A stretch of 64,000 bases of DNA from Amycolatopsis marina (lineage in GTDB: Bacteria; Actinomycetota; Actinomycetes; Mycobacteriales; Pseudonocardiaceae): NCBI RefSeq assembly GCF_900111885.1, contig NZ_FOKG01000007.1, forward strand, positions 62,001-126,000, given 5' to 3'. Below the pieces are notes generated by a model. That model was not told the DNA's origin, did no database searches, and saw only the letters and a list, made by a program, of their open reading frames with translations. This document shows positions 41,901 through 51,129 of this stretch, piece after piece. How positions within the stretch are numbered: position 1 is the stretch's first letter; each line of letters opens with the position of its first letter. The position numbers and the translations under genes are program-made.

Positions 41901-43931
41901 TCGGTCGGCTACGACCACAAGGCGATGGGGATCACCGCCCGCGGTGCGTGGGAGAGCGTGAAGCGGCACTTCCGCGAACTCGGTGTGGACACCCAGAGCC
42001 AGGACTTCACCGTCGCGGGCATTGGCGACATGGGCGGCGACGTCTTCGGCAACGGCATGCTGCTCTCCGAGCACATCCGGCTGGTGGCGGCGTTCAACCA
42101 CCTGCACATCTTCCTCGACCCGGAGCCGGATCCGGCTGCCTCGTTCGCCGAGCGCAGGCGCCTTTTCGAGCTGCCTCGCTCGTCGTGGGACGACTACGAC
42201 CGCTCGCTGATCAGCAAGGGTGGCGGCATCTACTCGCGCAGCGCGAAGACGATTCCGATCAGCCCGCAGGTCAGGGCGGCCCTCGGGCTCGCCGACGACG
42301 TGGTGAAGCTGTCACCCGCCGAACTGGTGCACGCCATCCTGCTTGCTCCGGTCGACCTGTTGTGGAACGGCGGTATCGGCACCTACGTCAAGGCCGAGTC
42401 GGAGACCCACGCCGACGCGGGCGACAAGGCCAACGACGCCGTTCGGGTGGACGGGGCCGAGCTCAGGGTGAAGGTGGTCGGCGAGGGCGGGAACCTCGGC
42501 CTCACCCAGCTCGGACGGATCGAGTTCGCCCGTTCCGGCGGCAAGATCAACACCGATGCGCTGGACAACTCGGCGGGCGTCGACTGCTCCGACCACGAGG
42601 TCAACATCAAGATCATGCTCGACCAGCTGGTGAGTTCAGGGGAGCTGGAACGGGAACAGCGCAACGCGCTGCTGGAGGAGATGACCGACGAGGTCGCCGA
42701 TCTCGTGCTGGCCGACAACCAGCGGCAGAACGCCGTGCTCGGGATCAGCAGGGCGCACGCGGCCCCGATGCTCACGGTGCACCAGCGGCTGGTCGCCGCA
42801 CTGGAGCGGAAGGGTGCGCTGGACCGCGAGCTGGAGGCGCTGCCGAGTGCGGCCCAGTTCAAGGCGCTGGACAAGGCGGGCGAGGGGCTGTCGTCGCCGG
42901 AGCTGGCCACGCTGCTCGCGCACGTGAAGCTCGACCTGAAGGACGAGCTGCTCGACAGCGAACTGCCCGACGCCGAGGTGTTCGCCCGCAGGCTGGGGGA
43001 GTACTTCCCGCAACCGCTGCGCGAGCGGTTCCCCGGCGCCATCGGGGATCACCCGCTGCACCGCCAGATCATCACCACGCTGATCGTCAACGAGGTGGTC
43101 GACGGCGCGGGAATCTCGTTCGCGTTCCGGCTCAGCGAGGAGATGAACGCGACCGCGACCGACGCCGTGCGGGCCTTCGCGGTGGTGACCAGCGTGTACG
43201 ACCTGCCCTCTCTGTGGTCGACGATCGGCGCCCTGGACAACGTGGTGGCGACCGAGGTCGCCGACGAGTTGGTGCTGGAGACGCGGCGGGTGCTCGACCG
43301 GGCCGCGCGGTGGTTCCTCACCAACCGGCCCCAGCCACTGGCGGTCGGCGCCGAGATCAGCAGGTTCGGCCGGACCGTCGGTCAGCTCATGCCGCGACTG
43401 CCCGACCTGCTCCGCGGCCGCGAGGCCGAGTCGGTGCAGGGCAAGGCCGAGGACCTGATCGGCAAGGGGGTCCCGATGGACGTGGCCAACCGCGTCGCCG
43501 GGCTGCTGCACACCTACGGCCTGCTCGATGTCACCGAGGTCGCCGAACTGGCGGAACGGGAGGCCGGCCTGGACGCGCAACGCAGCCCGAACGAGACCGC
43601 CGAACTGTACTACGCCCTGTCCGACCACCTCGGGATCGACAAGATGCTCACGTCGGTGAGTGCGCTGGAGCGGGGCAACCGCTGGCACGCACTGGCCCGG
43701 CTGGCCCTGCGGGACGACCTGTACTCGTCCCTGCGGGCGATCACGCTGGACGCACTGCAGCACAGCGATCCGGGGGACAGCGTCGACGACAAGATCGGGC
43801 AGTGGGAGCAGGCGAACTCCTCGCGCCTCGCGCGGGCCAGGGTCTCCCTCGAGGAGATCGACCGGTCCGGCAGGCTCGACCTGGCGACACTGTCGGTGGC
43901 TGCCCGCCAGATTCGCAGTACGGTCCGCTAG
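38955..43931 (+). CDS. gdh: Large NAD-specific glutamate dehydrogenase (180 kDa class)
   Basis: Protein of 1658 residues, the length of the L_180 class (Rv2476c and the Streptomyces enzyme). The ATG ([15 protein letters not shown]) was chosen over an upstream frame with poor codon quality. The N-terminal half carries ACT-like regulatory regions. The catalytic half has [44 protein letters not shown] with the active-site lysine, then [15 protein letters not shown] and [31 protein letters not shown] for NAD binding. It interconverts glutamate and 2-oxoglutarate, mainly in the catabolic direction. It starts an operon in which the next genes overlap (43931, 44361). Confidence 0.95.
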   Translation: [1658 protein letters not shown]

Positions 43932-44368
43932 TGCCCGGATATGTCACGACGGTCCAGCCTCGTTGGTCCGATATGGACGTGTTCAGGCACGTCAACCACG
44001 CGAACATGGTGACGCTGCTGGAGGAGGCGAGGGTTCCGCTGCTCTTCGGCGACAACGCGGACCCTGGCCTGCCCGGGTTCGCCGAGGGTATCGTCGTGGT
44101 TCGGCTTTCGGTCGACTACCGCGCTCCGGTCGTCGTCCGGGGTGCCGGACTGCGGGTAAAGATCTCGTTGCGCGAGTTGCGGTTCGCCTCGTTCACGCTC
44201 GACTACGAAGTCCGTGATGGACTATCTGAAAAGGACATTTTGGCGGTGAGTGCGCAGACAACTCTCGCGCCCTACGACGTGCGCACCGGGCGCCCGCGCA
44301 GGCTCAGTGAGGACGAACGCGAGTTTCTCCGGAAACGGCTGGACGGATCAGGTGGTTCCGATGCCTGA
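43931..44368 (+). CDS. Hotdog-fold acyl-CoA thioesterase
   Basis: Protein of 145 residues. Its GTG start shares one base with the gdh stop codon (TAGTG), indicating coupled translation. The 4-hydroxybenzoyl-CoA thioesterase signature is in VQPRWSDMDVFRHVNHANMVTLLEEARV (Asp near residue 15), followed by the hot-dog strands VVVRLSVDYRAPVVVRGAGLRVKI. It corresponds to Rv2475c beside gdh in M. tuberculosis. The acyl substrate is unknown. Confidence 0.9.
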   Translation: MPGYVTTVQPRWSDMDVFRHVNHANMVTLLEEARVPLLFGDNADPGLPGFAEGIVVVRLSVDYRAPVVVRGAGLRVKISLRELRFASFTLDYEVRDGLSEKDILAVSAQTTLAPYDVRTGRPRRLSEDEREFLRKRLDGSGGSDA

Positions 44369-44996
44369 GCTGCACATCCCGGATCCGGCTGAGCGCGACA
44401 CGCTGGCCGCGTTCGTGGCGCGCGCCGTGCGGTTGGACGGGCAGAGTGCGATCCGGCTGCGTGAACGTGGCCGGGGCAGGCTGGAAGCGTGGGTGGCGAC
44501 TCCCTTCGAGGTGCTGGTCACCCGGTCCGTCGAGGGGGAGGTCAGTCCTGCCGACGTGACCGTGTCCGGGAACGAGCTTCTCGCCGCGCTGACCGTCGCC
44601 GGCGGCGCGCGGATGGATCCCGGCCCCGCCCGCGACCTGTTGTGGCAGTCCGAACTGCCCGCGTCCACGGCATGGCGGGCGGTGGACGAACTGCCCGCCA
44701 CGGTCGTCGCCGACCTCACCGACCGCGGGGTGACGCTGGCGCGGGAACACGTCGGCCCCCATGGCACCCCGCCCGCGTCGCTGATGGACCAGACCGTGCT
44801 CACCGTGTCCGGGGACGACGTCGAGATCAAGGTGCCGATGCGGTGCTTGTTCGCGTTGTCCGGCATGGGCTTCGTGGATTCCTCCGTGCCCGGTGACGTG
44901 GTGCGGGTGACCGCGACCGACTCCTGGATGCGCCTGGACGCCAGGTACGGCGCCGTTCTTCGCCGCCGGCACGCCCTGTTGCCGCTATTGTTCTGA
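44361..44996 (+). CDS. Conserved actinobacterial protein (Rv2474c-like)
   Basis: Protein of 211 residues whose ATG overlaps the thioesterase stop by 8 nt. It is mainly alpha/beta with no catalytic motif known to me: VRLDGQSAIRLRERGRGRLEAWVATPFEVLVTRSVEG, PASTAWRAVDELPATVVADLTDRGVTLAREHVGPHGTPPASLMDQTVLTV, and a helical C-terminus with RRRHALLPLLF. Identity rests on position in the gdh operon, where M. tuberculosis has Rv2474c, and on size. Function unknown. No signal peptide or membrane segment. Confidence 0.8.
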   Translation: MPELHIPDPAERDTLAAFVARAVRLDGQSAIRLRERGRGRLEAWVATPFEVLVTRSVEGEVSPADVTVSGNELLAALTVAGGARMDPGPARDLLWQSELPASTAWRAVDELPATVVADLTDRGVTLAREHVGPHGTPPASLMDQTVLTVSGDDVEIKVPMRCLFALSGMGFVDSSVPGDVVRVTATDSWMRLDARYGAVLRRRHALLPLLF

Positions 44997-45048
44997 CGAA
45001 CCGAGCTCCGGGACGACGCCGGGCGCGGAATCGACCGGGAGGCAGCAG

Positions 45049-45390
45049 ATGCCGGCTGACGAGGGACACCAGGGGGAGCGGGGCCCCGACGAGGACCCGA
45101 CCGCGGACTTTCTCGCCTCGGTGCGGCCGGAGGACACGCCATGGCGCGTGGACCGCCCGGTGGGTGGGCAGGACGACGATGAGCAGATCGTCGCCGCCGA
45201 CCCGAATCCGGAGAAGTGGCAACGAGCTCGCGCGGTGGCCCGCTCCGCCGGACAGGCCGCCCCGTACGTCCAGGGCGCGGCATTCGGCGCGCTTGCCGCC
45301 GGTGCGCTTGCCGAAGCACGAGCGGACGACTCCGGACAGGAGAGCGACGGCGGGTTCGACGTGGGCGGGATGGACGCGGGCGGGGGCTGA
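45049..45390 (+). CDS. Small acidic protein of unknown function
   Basis: Protein of 113 residues, rich in Asp, Glu, Gly and Ala. DPTADFLASVRPEDTPWRVDRPVGGQDDDEQIVAADP is followed by an Ala-rich hydrophobic stretch, AAPYVQGAAFGALAAGALAEARA, and an acidic Gly tail (GGFDVGGMDAGGG). ATG follows GGGAGGCAG. I do not recognise a family. The Ala/Gly segment is too polar to be a confident membrane helix. It lies 52 bp after the previous gene on the same strand and may end the gdh operon. Confidence 0.65.
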   Translation: MPADEGHQGERGPDEDPTADFLASVRPEDTPWRVDRPVGGQDDDEQIVAADPNPEKWQRARAVARSAGQAAPYVQGAAFGALAAGALAEARADDSGQESDGGFDVGGMDAGGG

Positions 45391-45413
45391 GTCCGCTCCT
45401 TCGCCTGCCGTCA

Positions 45414-46061
45414 TTACTGCCGCATCGCCCGCATCCGCTCGATCTCGGCCATCTGCCCCGCGATGACGTCCTGAGCCATCTCGATCGCCCGCGTCTGTAT
45501 GCCGTCGGCGAGTTCCTGCTCGGCCATGGTGAGCGCACCCTCGTGATGGGCGATCATGAGATCGAGGAACAGGCGGTCGAACTCGGCCCCGCTCGCGGCC
45601 CGCAACGCGTTCAGTTGCTCCGGGGTGGCCATTCCCGGCATCAGTTCGTGCGCGTGCGCGCCGTGTTCACCATGCGCGCCGTGCCCGCCCTGCGCATCGT
45701 GCCGGGACAGCCAGTCGCGCATCATCGCGATCTCCCCCTGCTGCGCGTCCGCGATCCGCCCTGCGAGGGCGTGTACTCGCTGGTCGGTTGCCCGCTGCGC
45801 GACGAGTTCGGTCATCGTGAGCGCCTGCTCGTGGTGCGGGATCATCATCGTCACGTAGCGGATGTCGGCCTCGGTGGCGGCGTCCTGCCGCTCGGCGCCC
45901 TGTCCCGGCACGGTGGTGAGCCGTGCTTGCTCGCCGGGAGCTCCGGGGACCAGCACCGGTGCGGGCGGCTCGGGGGACGGCTCGGGTTCGGACCCGGTGC
46001 AGCCGCCGAGCGCCAGTACGGCAAGGCAGCCCAATGCCGTGACAGGGGCGGAGAATCGCAT
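45414..46061 (-). CDS. DUF305 lipoprotein
   Basis: Protein of 215 residues from the ATG (MRFSAPVTALGCLAVLALGGC). The signal peptide ends in an LGGC lipobox, so a lipoprotein is expected. The DUF305 ferritin-like four-helix unit is duplicated: DIRYVTMMIPHHEQALTMTELV and FDRLFLDLMIAHHEGALTMAEQELADG each carry the M-I-x-HH metal-binding motif, and the middle has a His-rich loop (GGHGAHGEHGAHAHELMPGM). The longer TTG start upstream is less likely. DUF305 proteins bind metal, often copper, at the cell surface. It is divergent from an LVIVD-repeat protein, a pairing often seen in actinobacteria. Confidence 0.88.
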   Translation of the reverse strand: MRFSAPVTALGCLAVLALGGCTGSEPEPSPEPPAPVLVPGAPGEQARLTTVPGQGAERQDAATEADIRYVTMMIPHHEQALTMTELVAQRATDQRVHALAGRIADAQQGEIAMMRDWLSRHDAQGGHGAHGEHGAHAHELMPGMATPEQLNALRAASGAEFDRLFLDLMIAHHEGALTMAEQELADGIQTRAIEMAQDVIAGQMAEIERMRAMRQ

Positions 46062-46204
46062 GCGGTCAGCGAACAGCGCTGGACCGGTGAAAGTCAATCA
46101 GTGGTGTCCCGGAGTCCGCCGGGATACCCCCATTCGTCGCTTTCCTCCGCATCCCGTACCCGGAATACTCGGCCCGACGGTCCGGTCGAGAGGAGTCAGC
46201 CATC

Positions 46205-47659
46205 GTGAGCGACGTTCGTAGGACTCACCGACTTTCCCGTGCGTTTCTCGCGGCCGTCGCTGCCTCGGGGTTGTTCGTGTCCGGGGTGGTCGGCGCTCCT
46301 GCCGTTACGGCTGAGCCGGAGCGCACCAGCGCCGCCGACGGCATTCCCGGCGTGGACGAGATCGTGCACAGTCCCAACCTGCGCCAGATCGCACACCTGC
46401 CGAAGCAGCCTCCGTTCGACCACGCTGACGCGGTCGGGACCGACATCGCGTTCACCGGCGGGCACGCCATCGTCGGGAACTACGACGGCTTCGTCATCTA
46501 CGACGTGCGTATCCCGTTCCGGCCCCGCATTGTCAGCCAGGTCCTCTGCCCAGGTGGGCAGAACGATGTCTCCGTGCACGGTGACCTGCTGTTCCTCTCC
46601 ACGGATTACCCGCGGAGCAACGACTCCTGCACCAGCGAGCCCGTCCCCGGATCGACCCCGGCCGCGTGGGAGGGGATCAAGATCTTCGACATCAGCGATC
46701 TCTCCGCACCGCGGTACGTGTCCTCCATCCGCACCGAGTGCGGCTCGCACACCAACAGCTTCGTCCCAGGCAAGCGCGGGACGGTCTACATCTACGTGTC
46801 GTCCTACTCGCCAGCGCCGCAGTTGCCGAACTGCCAGCCGCCACACGACAAGATCTCCATCATCGAGGTGTCGTTGCGCGCGCCGGAGCGGGCAAAGGTG
46901 GTCGCGACGCCGGTGCTCTTTCCCGACGGCGGCAACGCCGGCGGCACAAATCCCGACGGCACGCGACGCGCACCCACCACCGGGTGCCACGACCTGACCG
47001 CGTACCCGACCAAGGATCTGATGGCCGGGGCGTGCATGGGCGACGGCGTGCTGATCGACATCAAGGACCGGCTCAGGCCAAGGGTCATCGAGCGGGTCCA
47101 GGACAACGTCAATTTCGCCTTCTGGCACAGCGCCACCTTCAACAACGAGGGCACGAAGGTCGTCTTCACCGACGAACTCGGCGGTGGTGGGCTCGCGACC
47201 TGCAACGAGACGTTCGGTCCCACACGGGGTGCCGACGGCATCTACGACATCGTCGGACGCGGAGACCACCGGAAGCTGAAGTTCCGCAGCTACTTCAAGA
47301 TCCCGCGGCACCAGGCGGACACCGAGAACTGTGTGGCGCACAACGGATCGTTGATCCCGGTTCGCGGTCGCGACATCATGGTCCAGTCCTGGTACCAGGG
47401 CGGCATCTCGGTGTGGGACTTCACCGACTCGGCCAATCCGAAGGAGATCGCCTACTGGGAGCGTGGCCCGCTGTCGGAGACCGAACGGGTGGGCGGCGGT
47501 TCCTGGTCGGCCTACTACTACAACGGCTTCATCTACTCCTCAGACCTGACCAAGGGCCTCGACGTCCTGTCGATCCACGACCCGAGGACAGCTCGGGCGA
47601 GAGCCGTCCGCTACGACGAGTTCAACCCGCAGAGCCAGCCGCACTACGGGAGGCGCTGA
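46205..47659 (+). CDS. Secreted LVIVD-repeat beta-propeller-like protein
   Basis: Protein of 484 residues from a GTG behind AGGAG. A signal peptide of about 37 residues ends AVTAEPE. LVIVD-type strand repeats follow (GGHAIVGNYDGFVIYDVRIPFRPRIVSQV; GIKIFDISDLSAPRYVSSI; GGISVWDFTDSANPKEIAYWERG; KGLDVLSIHDPRTARA) with six or more cysteines. Such proteins form a propeller on the cell surface and have no known enzyme activity. It is divergent from the DUF305 gene, which is a frequent neighbour of LVIVD proteins and may bind metal together with it. Confidence 0.88.
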   Translation: MSDVRRTHRLSRAFLAAVAASGLFVSGVVGAPAVTAEPERTSAADGIPGVDEIVHSPNLRQIAHLPKQPPFDHADAVGTDIAFTGGHAIVGNYDGFVIYDVRIPFRPRIVSQVLCPGGQNDVSVHGDLLFLSTDYPRSNDSCTSEPVPGSTPAAWEGIKIFDISDLSAPRYVSSIRTECGSHTNSFVPGKRGTVYIYVSSYSPAPQLPNCQPPHDKISIIEVSLRAPERAKVVATPVLFPDGGNAGGTNPDGTRRAPTTGCHDLTAYPTKDLMAGACMGDGVLIDIKDRLRPRVIERVQDNVNFAFWHSATFNNEGTKVVFTDELGGGGLATCNETFGPTRGADGIYDIVGRGDHRKLKFRSYFKIPRHQADTENCVAHNGSLIPVRGRDIMVQSWYQGGISVWDFTDSANPKEIAYWERGPLSETERVGGGSWSAYYYNGFIYSSDLTKGLDVLSIHDPRTARARAVRYDEFNPQSQPHYGRR

Positions 47660-47696
47660 CGGGGGCCGGGTGATCCGGTTTGCCCTGTCAGCACCG

Positions 47697-49475
47697 TCAC
47701 ACCAGCCAGGCCGCCGCATCCGGTGGCAGCATCCCGTCGCGCAGCGGCGCACTGGACAGGAGCACCTCGCCCGGTGGCAGCGCGACCGGGGACGCCGAGG
47801 TGTTCAGCGCGCAGATCAGACCGCCCGGCCGCCTGCGCAGGGCGAAGCAGCCCGCGGGGGCGCCGTACCACTCCACCTCGTCACCGGAGCAGGCCGGATG
47901 CTGCTGGCGTAACTCGATCGCCTGCCGGTACAGCGACAGGGTCGACTCCGTGTCCTCGAGTTGCGCCTCGACGGTCAACTCGGCCCAGTCCGCCGGAACC
48001 GGCAGCCACGAACGGCCCGTGTCGGAGAATCCGAACGGCGTTTCGGTGCCCTCCCAGGGCAGTGGGACTCGTGCTCCGTCGCGGCCCCGGTCCGTCGCGT
48101 CCTCGTGCAGGGCGCGGGGGTCCGTCAGCGCCTCGTCGGGGAGATCGACGTTGCCGAGCCCGAGTTCCTCGCCGTTGTACAGGTAGACCGCGCCGGGCAG
48201 GGCCAGCTGGACCAGCGCCATCGCCCGTGCCCGGTCCAGCCCCTGGCGGCCGCCGCCGTACCTGCTGACCTGGCGCCAGACGTCGTGGTTCGACAGTGTC
48301 CAGGTCGGCGGCGCACCCGCGGTCGCGGCCGCGGTGAGCGAACGTTCGATCGTCGCCTGTATGGCGTCGGCGTCGAAATGGGTGAGGACGAGCCGGAAGT
48401 TGAACCCGAGATGCAGCTCGTCCGGTCGTAGGTAGTGGGCGAGCCGGTCGTCGTTCATCGTCCAGATCTCGCCGACCGCCATGGTCGACGGGTACTCGTC
48501 CAGCACCTTGCGGATCATCCGGTGGATCTCGTGCACGCCGTCGTCATCGAACCTGGGGTCGAAAAACTCCCCGGTCGCGAAGGCGCCGGCCGCCCGAGGG
48601 TCCATGTCGGGCAGGGTGGCTGGCTTCGCCATGCCGTGCGCCACGTCGATGCGGAAGCCGTCGACCCCACGGTCCAGCCAGAACCGCAGCGTCTGTTCCA
48701 GATCCGCACCGACCTCCGGGTTCGCCCAGTTCAGGTCCGGTTGCCGCGAGCCGAACAGGTGCAGGTACCACTGTCCGTCCGCGATCCTGGTCCAGGCGGG
48801 TCCGCCGAACACGCTGACCCAGTTGTTCGGCGGCGCAGCCCCATCGGTGCCGGTGCCGTCCCGGAAGATGTAGCGGTCCCGCTCCGGACTGCCGGGCCCG
48901 GCCGCGAGCGCCGCGACGAACCACTCGTGCTCGTCGCTGGTGTGGTTCGGCACCACGTCGATCGTGACCTTGATGCCCCGCCGATGCGCGTCGGCCACCA
49001 GGGCGTCGAACGCGGCCAGGTCGCCGAACAGCGGATCCACGGCGCGCGGGTCGGCGACGTCGTAGCCGTGGTCGGCCATCGGGGACCGGTAGAACGGGGT
49101 CAGCCACAGGGCGTCGACGCCGAGCAGTTCCAGGTAGCCGAGCCGGTTGCGCACCCCCTCCAGGTCGCCGACACCATCACCGTCGGAGTCGGCGAACGAC
49201 CGCACGTACACCTGGTAGAAGACGCAGTCCCGCCACCACTGCGGGGCGTTCTGCTTCTCCGTGGGCTGCTCTGCCGTTCTGCGCACGCGGCGAGCTGCCT
49301 CGGTGTCCGTTTGAGAACCCGCGGCGCGATCGCCTCGCCAGGGCGCTGCTTCTCGAGTCGGCTGCGTTTCCTGCTGATCGGCGCCCTGCCGCCGCGATAG
49401 CGTGCCTTCGGCCGAGCGGGTTCGGGCAGGGCGTCCACGCTGGTCAGCTCGGTTCTCAGAGGCGCTGTCGGTCAT
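47697..49475 (-). CDS. aglA: Alpha-glucosidase (GH13)
   Basis: Protein of 592 residues. The ATG (MTDSASENRADQ) begins about 20 nt after the glbO stop; the longer frame overlaps glbO and is rejected. A disordered charged leader of some 75 residues precedes the GH13 barrel, WWRDCVFYQVYVRSFADSDGDGVGDLEG. Conserved regions are DVVPNHTSDEH, GFRIDVAHG (nucleophile Asp), AVGEIW (acid Glu) and LSNHDVWR (transition-state Asp). The C-terminal beta domain ends PPDAAAWLV. Corresponds to Rv2471 beside glbO. Hydrolyses alpha-1,4 linked glucosides such as maltose. Confidence 0.93.
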   Translation of the reverse strand: MTDSASENRADQRGRPARTRSAEGTLSRRQGADQQETQPTREAAPWRGDRAAGSQTDTEAARRVRRTAEQPTEKQNAPQWWRDCVFYQVYVRSFADSDGDGVGDLEGVRNRLGYLELLGVDALWLTPFYRSPMADHGYDVADPRAVDPLFGDLAAFDALVADAHRRGIKVTIDVVPNHTSDEHEWFVAALAAGPGSPERDRYIFRDGTGTDGAAPPNNWVSVFGGPAWTRIADGQWYLHLFGSRQPDLNWANPEVGADLEQTLRFWLDRGVDGFRIDVAHGMAKPATLPDMDPRAAGAFATGEFFDPRFDDDGVHEIHRMIRKVLDEYPSTMAVGEIWTMNDDRLAHYLRPDELHLGFNFRLVLTHFDADAIQATIERSLTAAATAGAPPTWTLSNHDVWRQVSRYGGGRQGLDRARAMALVQLALPGAVYLYNGEELGLGNVDLPDEALTDPRALHEDATDRGRDGARVPLPWEGTETPFGFSDTGRSWLPVPADWAELTVEAQLEDTESTLSLYRQAIELRQQHPACSGDEVEWYGAPAGCFALRRRPGGLICALNTSASPVALPPGEVLLSSAPLRDGMLPPDAAAWLV

Positions 49476-49495
49476 GCTGATCTCGGTCGCACCCG

Positions 49496-49906
49496 TCACG
49501 TCCAGCTGTTCATCATCGAGTGGGCGGCCATCTCCAGATAGTTCCAGAGCTGCTGCCGATAGGGCTCGTCGAGCCCGGCCTCGTCCACCGCGATGCGCAT
49601 CGCCCGCAGCCACGCGTCCCGCTCGATGGGACCGATGGAGAACGGGGCGTGCCGCATCCGCAGCCTGGGGTGGCCGCGCTGGTCGGAGTACGTGTGCGGA
49701 CCGCCCCAGTACTGCATGAGAAACAACCGAAGTCGGTCCTCTGCCGGGCCGAGGTCCTCCTCCGGATAGAGGGGCCGCAGCACCTCGTCGTCGGCGACCT
49801 CGGCATAGAACCGGGCGACGATTTTGCGGAAGGTCGGCTCACCGCCCACGGCCTCGAAAAAGCTCTGCGGGTCGGCATCTGCCGGTTGGCTCGTCACGTC
49901 TGCCAC
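49496..49906 (-). CDS. glbO: Truncated haemoglobin, group II (GlbO)
   Basis: Protein of 136 residues, with [76 protein letters not shown]. The proximal His lies in RMRHAPF, Tyr CD1 in QYWGG and Trp G8 in RDAWLRAM, the set expected for trHbO. It carries haem and binds oxygen or nitric oxide; in mycobacteria it helps electron transfer or peroxide handling. It is the first gene of the glbO-aglA pair, as in M. tuberculosis (Rv2470-Rv2471). Confidence 0.94.
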   Translation of the reverse strand: MADVTSQPADADPQSFFEAVGGEPTFRKIVARFYAEVADDEVLRPLYPEEDLGPAEDRLRLFLMQYWGGPHTYSDQRGHPRLRMRHAPFSIGPIERDAWLRAMRIAVDEAGLDEPYRQQLWNYLEMAAHSMMNSWT

Positions 49907-49961
49907 ATCTCCATCTTGCCTGCGGTGGTGGGTGGGTCGCGAACGGGGAAGGCTTGGGGAG

Positions 49962-50942
49962 CTAGTTGCCGTTCTGGGGGTTGACGTAGAACCGGCCGAG
50001 CGGCGGCTGGAAGCCGGCTTCCTCCAACGCGGTCATGATCCTGGCGCGCAGGGCACGCTGCACCGCCCACTGCTTGCCCGGCCGGACCTTCACGGTCAGG
50101 CGCAGCTGGATGCCCTCGGGTGTCACGCTTTCGACGCCGAGCACCTGCGGCGGTTCCATCACGTCGGGAGCGATCGAGTCGCTCGCCGCCGCCTCCATGG
50201 CGACCCTGCCGAGTACATCAGTGGCACGAGTCACATCCGTGTTGTAGCTCAGCGGGATGTCCACCAGCGCGACGGCGAAGCCCTGGCTGGAGTTGCCGAC
50301 CCGGAGGATCTCGCCGTTGCGGACGTACCAGACCGTGCCGTTGATGTCGCGGAGCGTGGTGATCCGCAGCCCGACCGCCTCGACCTCACCGATCGCCTCG
50401 CCGACGTCGACGATGTCACCGACGCCGTACTGGTCCTCCAGCATCATGAAGATCCCGGACAGGAAGTCACGGACGAGGTTCTGCGCGCCGAACCCGAGCG
50501 CGACACCCACGATCCCGGCCGAGGCGATGATCGGGCCGAGGTTGATCCCCAGTTCCCCGAGAATCAGCACGAACGCGAGCCCATAGATGATGAAGGTCGC
50601 GACCGACTTCAGGACCGAACCGATCGTCCTCGCGCGCTGCCGCCTGCGCTCGATGACCAGCGGCCCGAGCATGTCCGGTGCCCGGTCGCGCAGAGGCCGC
50701 AGGAGGGCTGGCAGTTGGCCGGAGTCGTCGGTGGGGATCGTGGTCACCCGGTGGATCAACTTGCGCACGATCAGCCGAATGAGAAATGCGACCAGCAGGA
50801 TGAGCAGGATCCGCAGCGGCTTGGCGATGAGCCAGTCCGCCGATCCCGCGAGCCAGTGGTTGTTCGTCAGCGAGTAGACCTGCGCGCACCAGGTGCCTGC
50901 CTCGTTGATGCAGTCCGGTGGCTCGCTGAGCAACTCGATCAC
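49962..50942 (-). CDS. MscS-family mechanosensitive channel
   Basis: About 326 residues from a GTG ([16 protein letters not shown]) preceded by AAAGGAG; a TTG 21 codons upstream is also possible. Three hydrophobic segments are seen: residues about 40-65, about 110-130 ([22 protein letters not shown]) and the pore helix [43 protein letters not shown]. The latter is the MscS pore signature, with glycine/alanine packing and the GxQxLVxDFxSG motif. The cytoplasmic beta domain follows. It releases solutes on hypo-osmotic shock. In M. tuberculosis no channel gene sits between glbO and the HNH gene, so it looks like an insertion in the block. Confidence 0.9.
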   Translation of the reverse strand: MIELLSEPPDCINEAGTWCAQVYSLTNNHWLAGSADWLIAKPLRILLILLVAFLIRLIVRKLIHRVTTIPTDDSGQLPALLRPLRDRAPDMLGPLVIERRRQRARTIGSVLKSVATFIIYGLAFVLILGELGINLGPIIASAGIVGVALGFGAQNLVRDFLSGIFMMLEDQYGVGDIVDVGEAIGEVEAVGLRITTLRDINGTVWYVRNGEILRVGNSSQGFAVALVDIPLSYNTDVTRATDVLGRVAMEAAASDSIAPDVMEPPQVLGVESVTPEGIQLRLTVKVRPGKQWAVQRALRARIMTALEEAGFQPPLGRFYVNPQNGN

Positions 50943-51129
50943 GGCGGGGCGCACTCCTTTTCGCAGTGGTGGATTCTCGGGAACGGCGTTGACGCCTCGA
51001 CACAACCGTACTTCGCTTGGGTATGGGCCTGATGTGACGGTGATGATGACGACAGGCGGGACGTCGACCGGAATTTACCGAACTGTCCGTGACACGTGAG
51101 CTAACGCGCGTGCGTTCCAGGGGTGATCT

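Noticed and set aside
41948..43930. Extension of the thioesterase frame into gdh (ORF of 806 codons)
   Set aside because: The upstream part is an out-of-frame reading of gdh; the real thioesterase starts at the GTG at 43931 overlapping the gdh stop.
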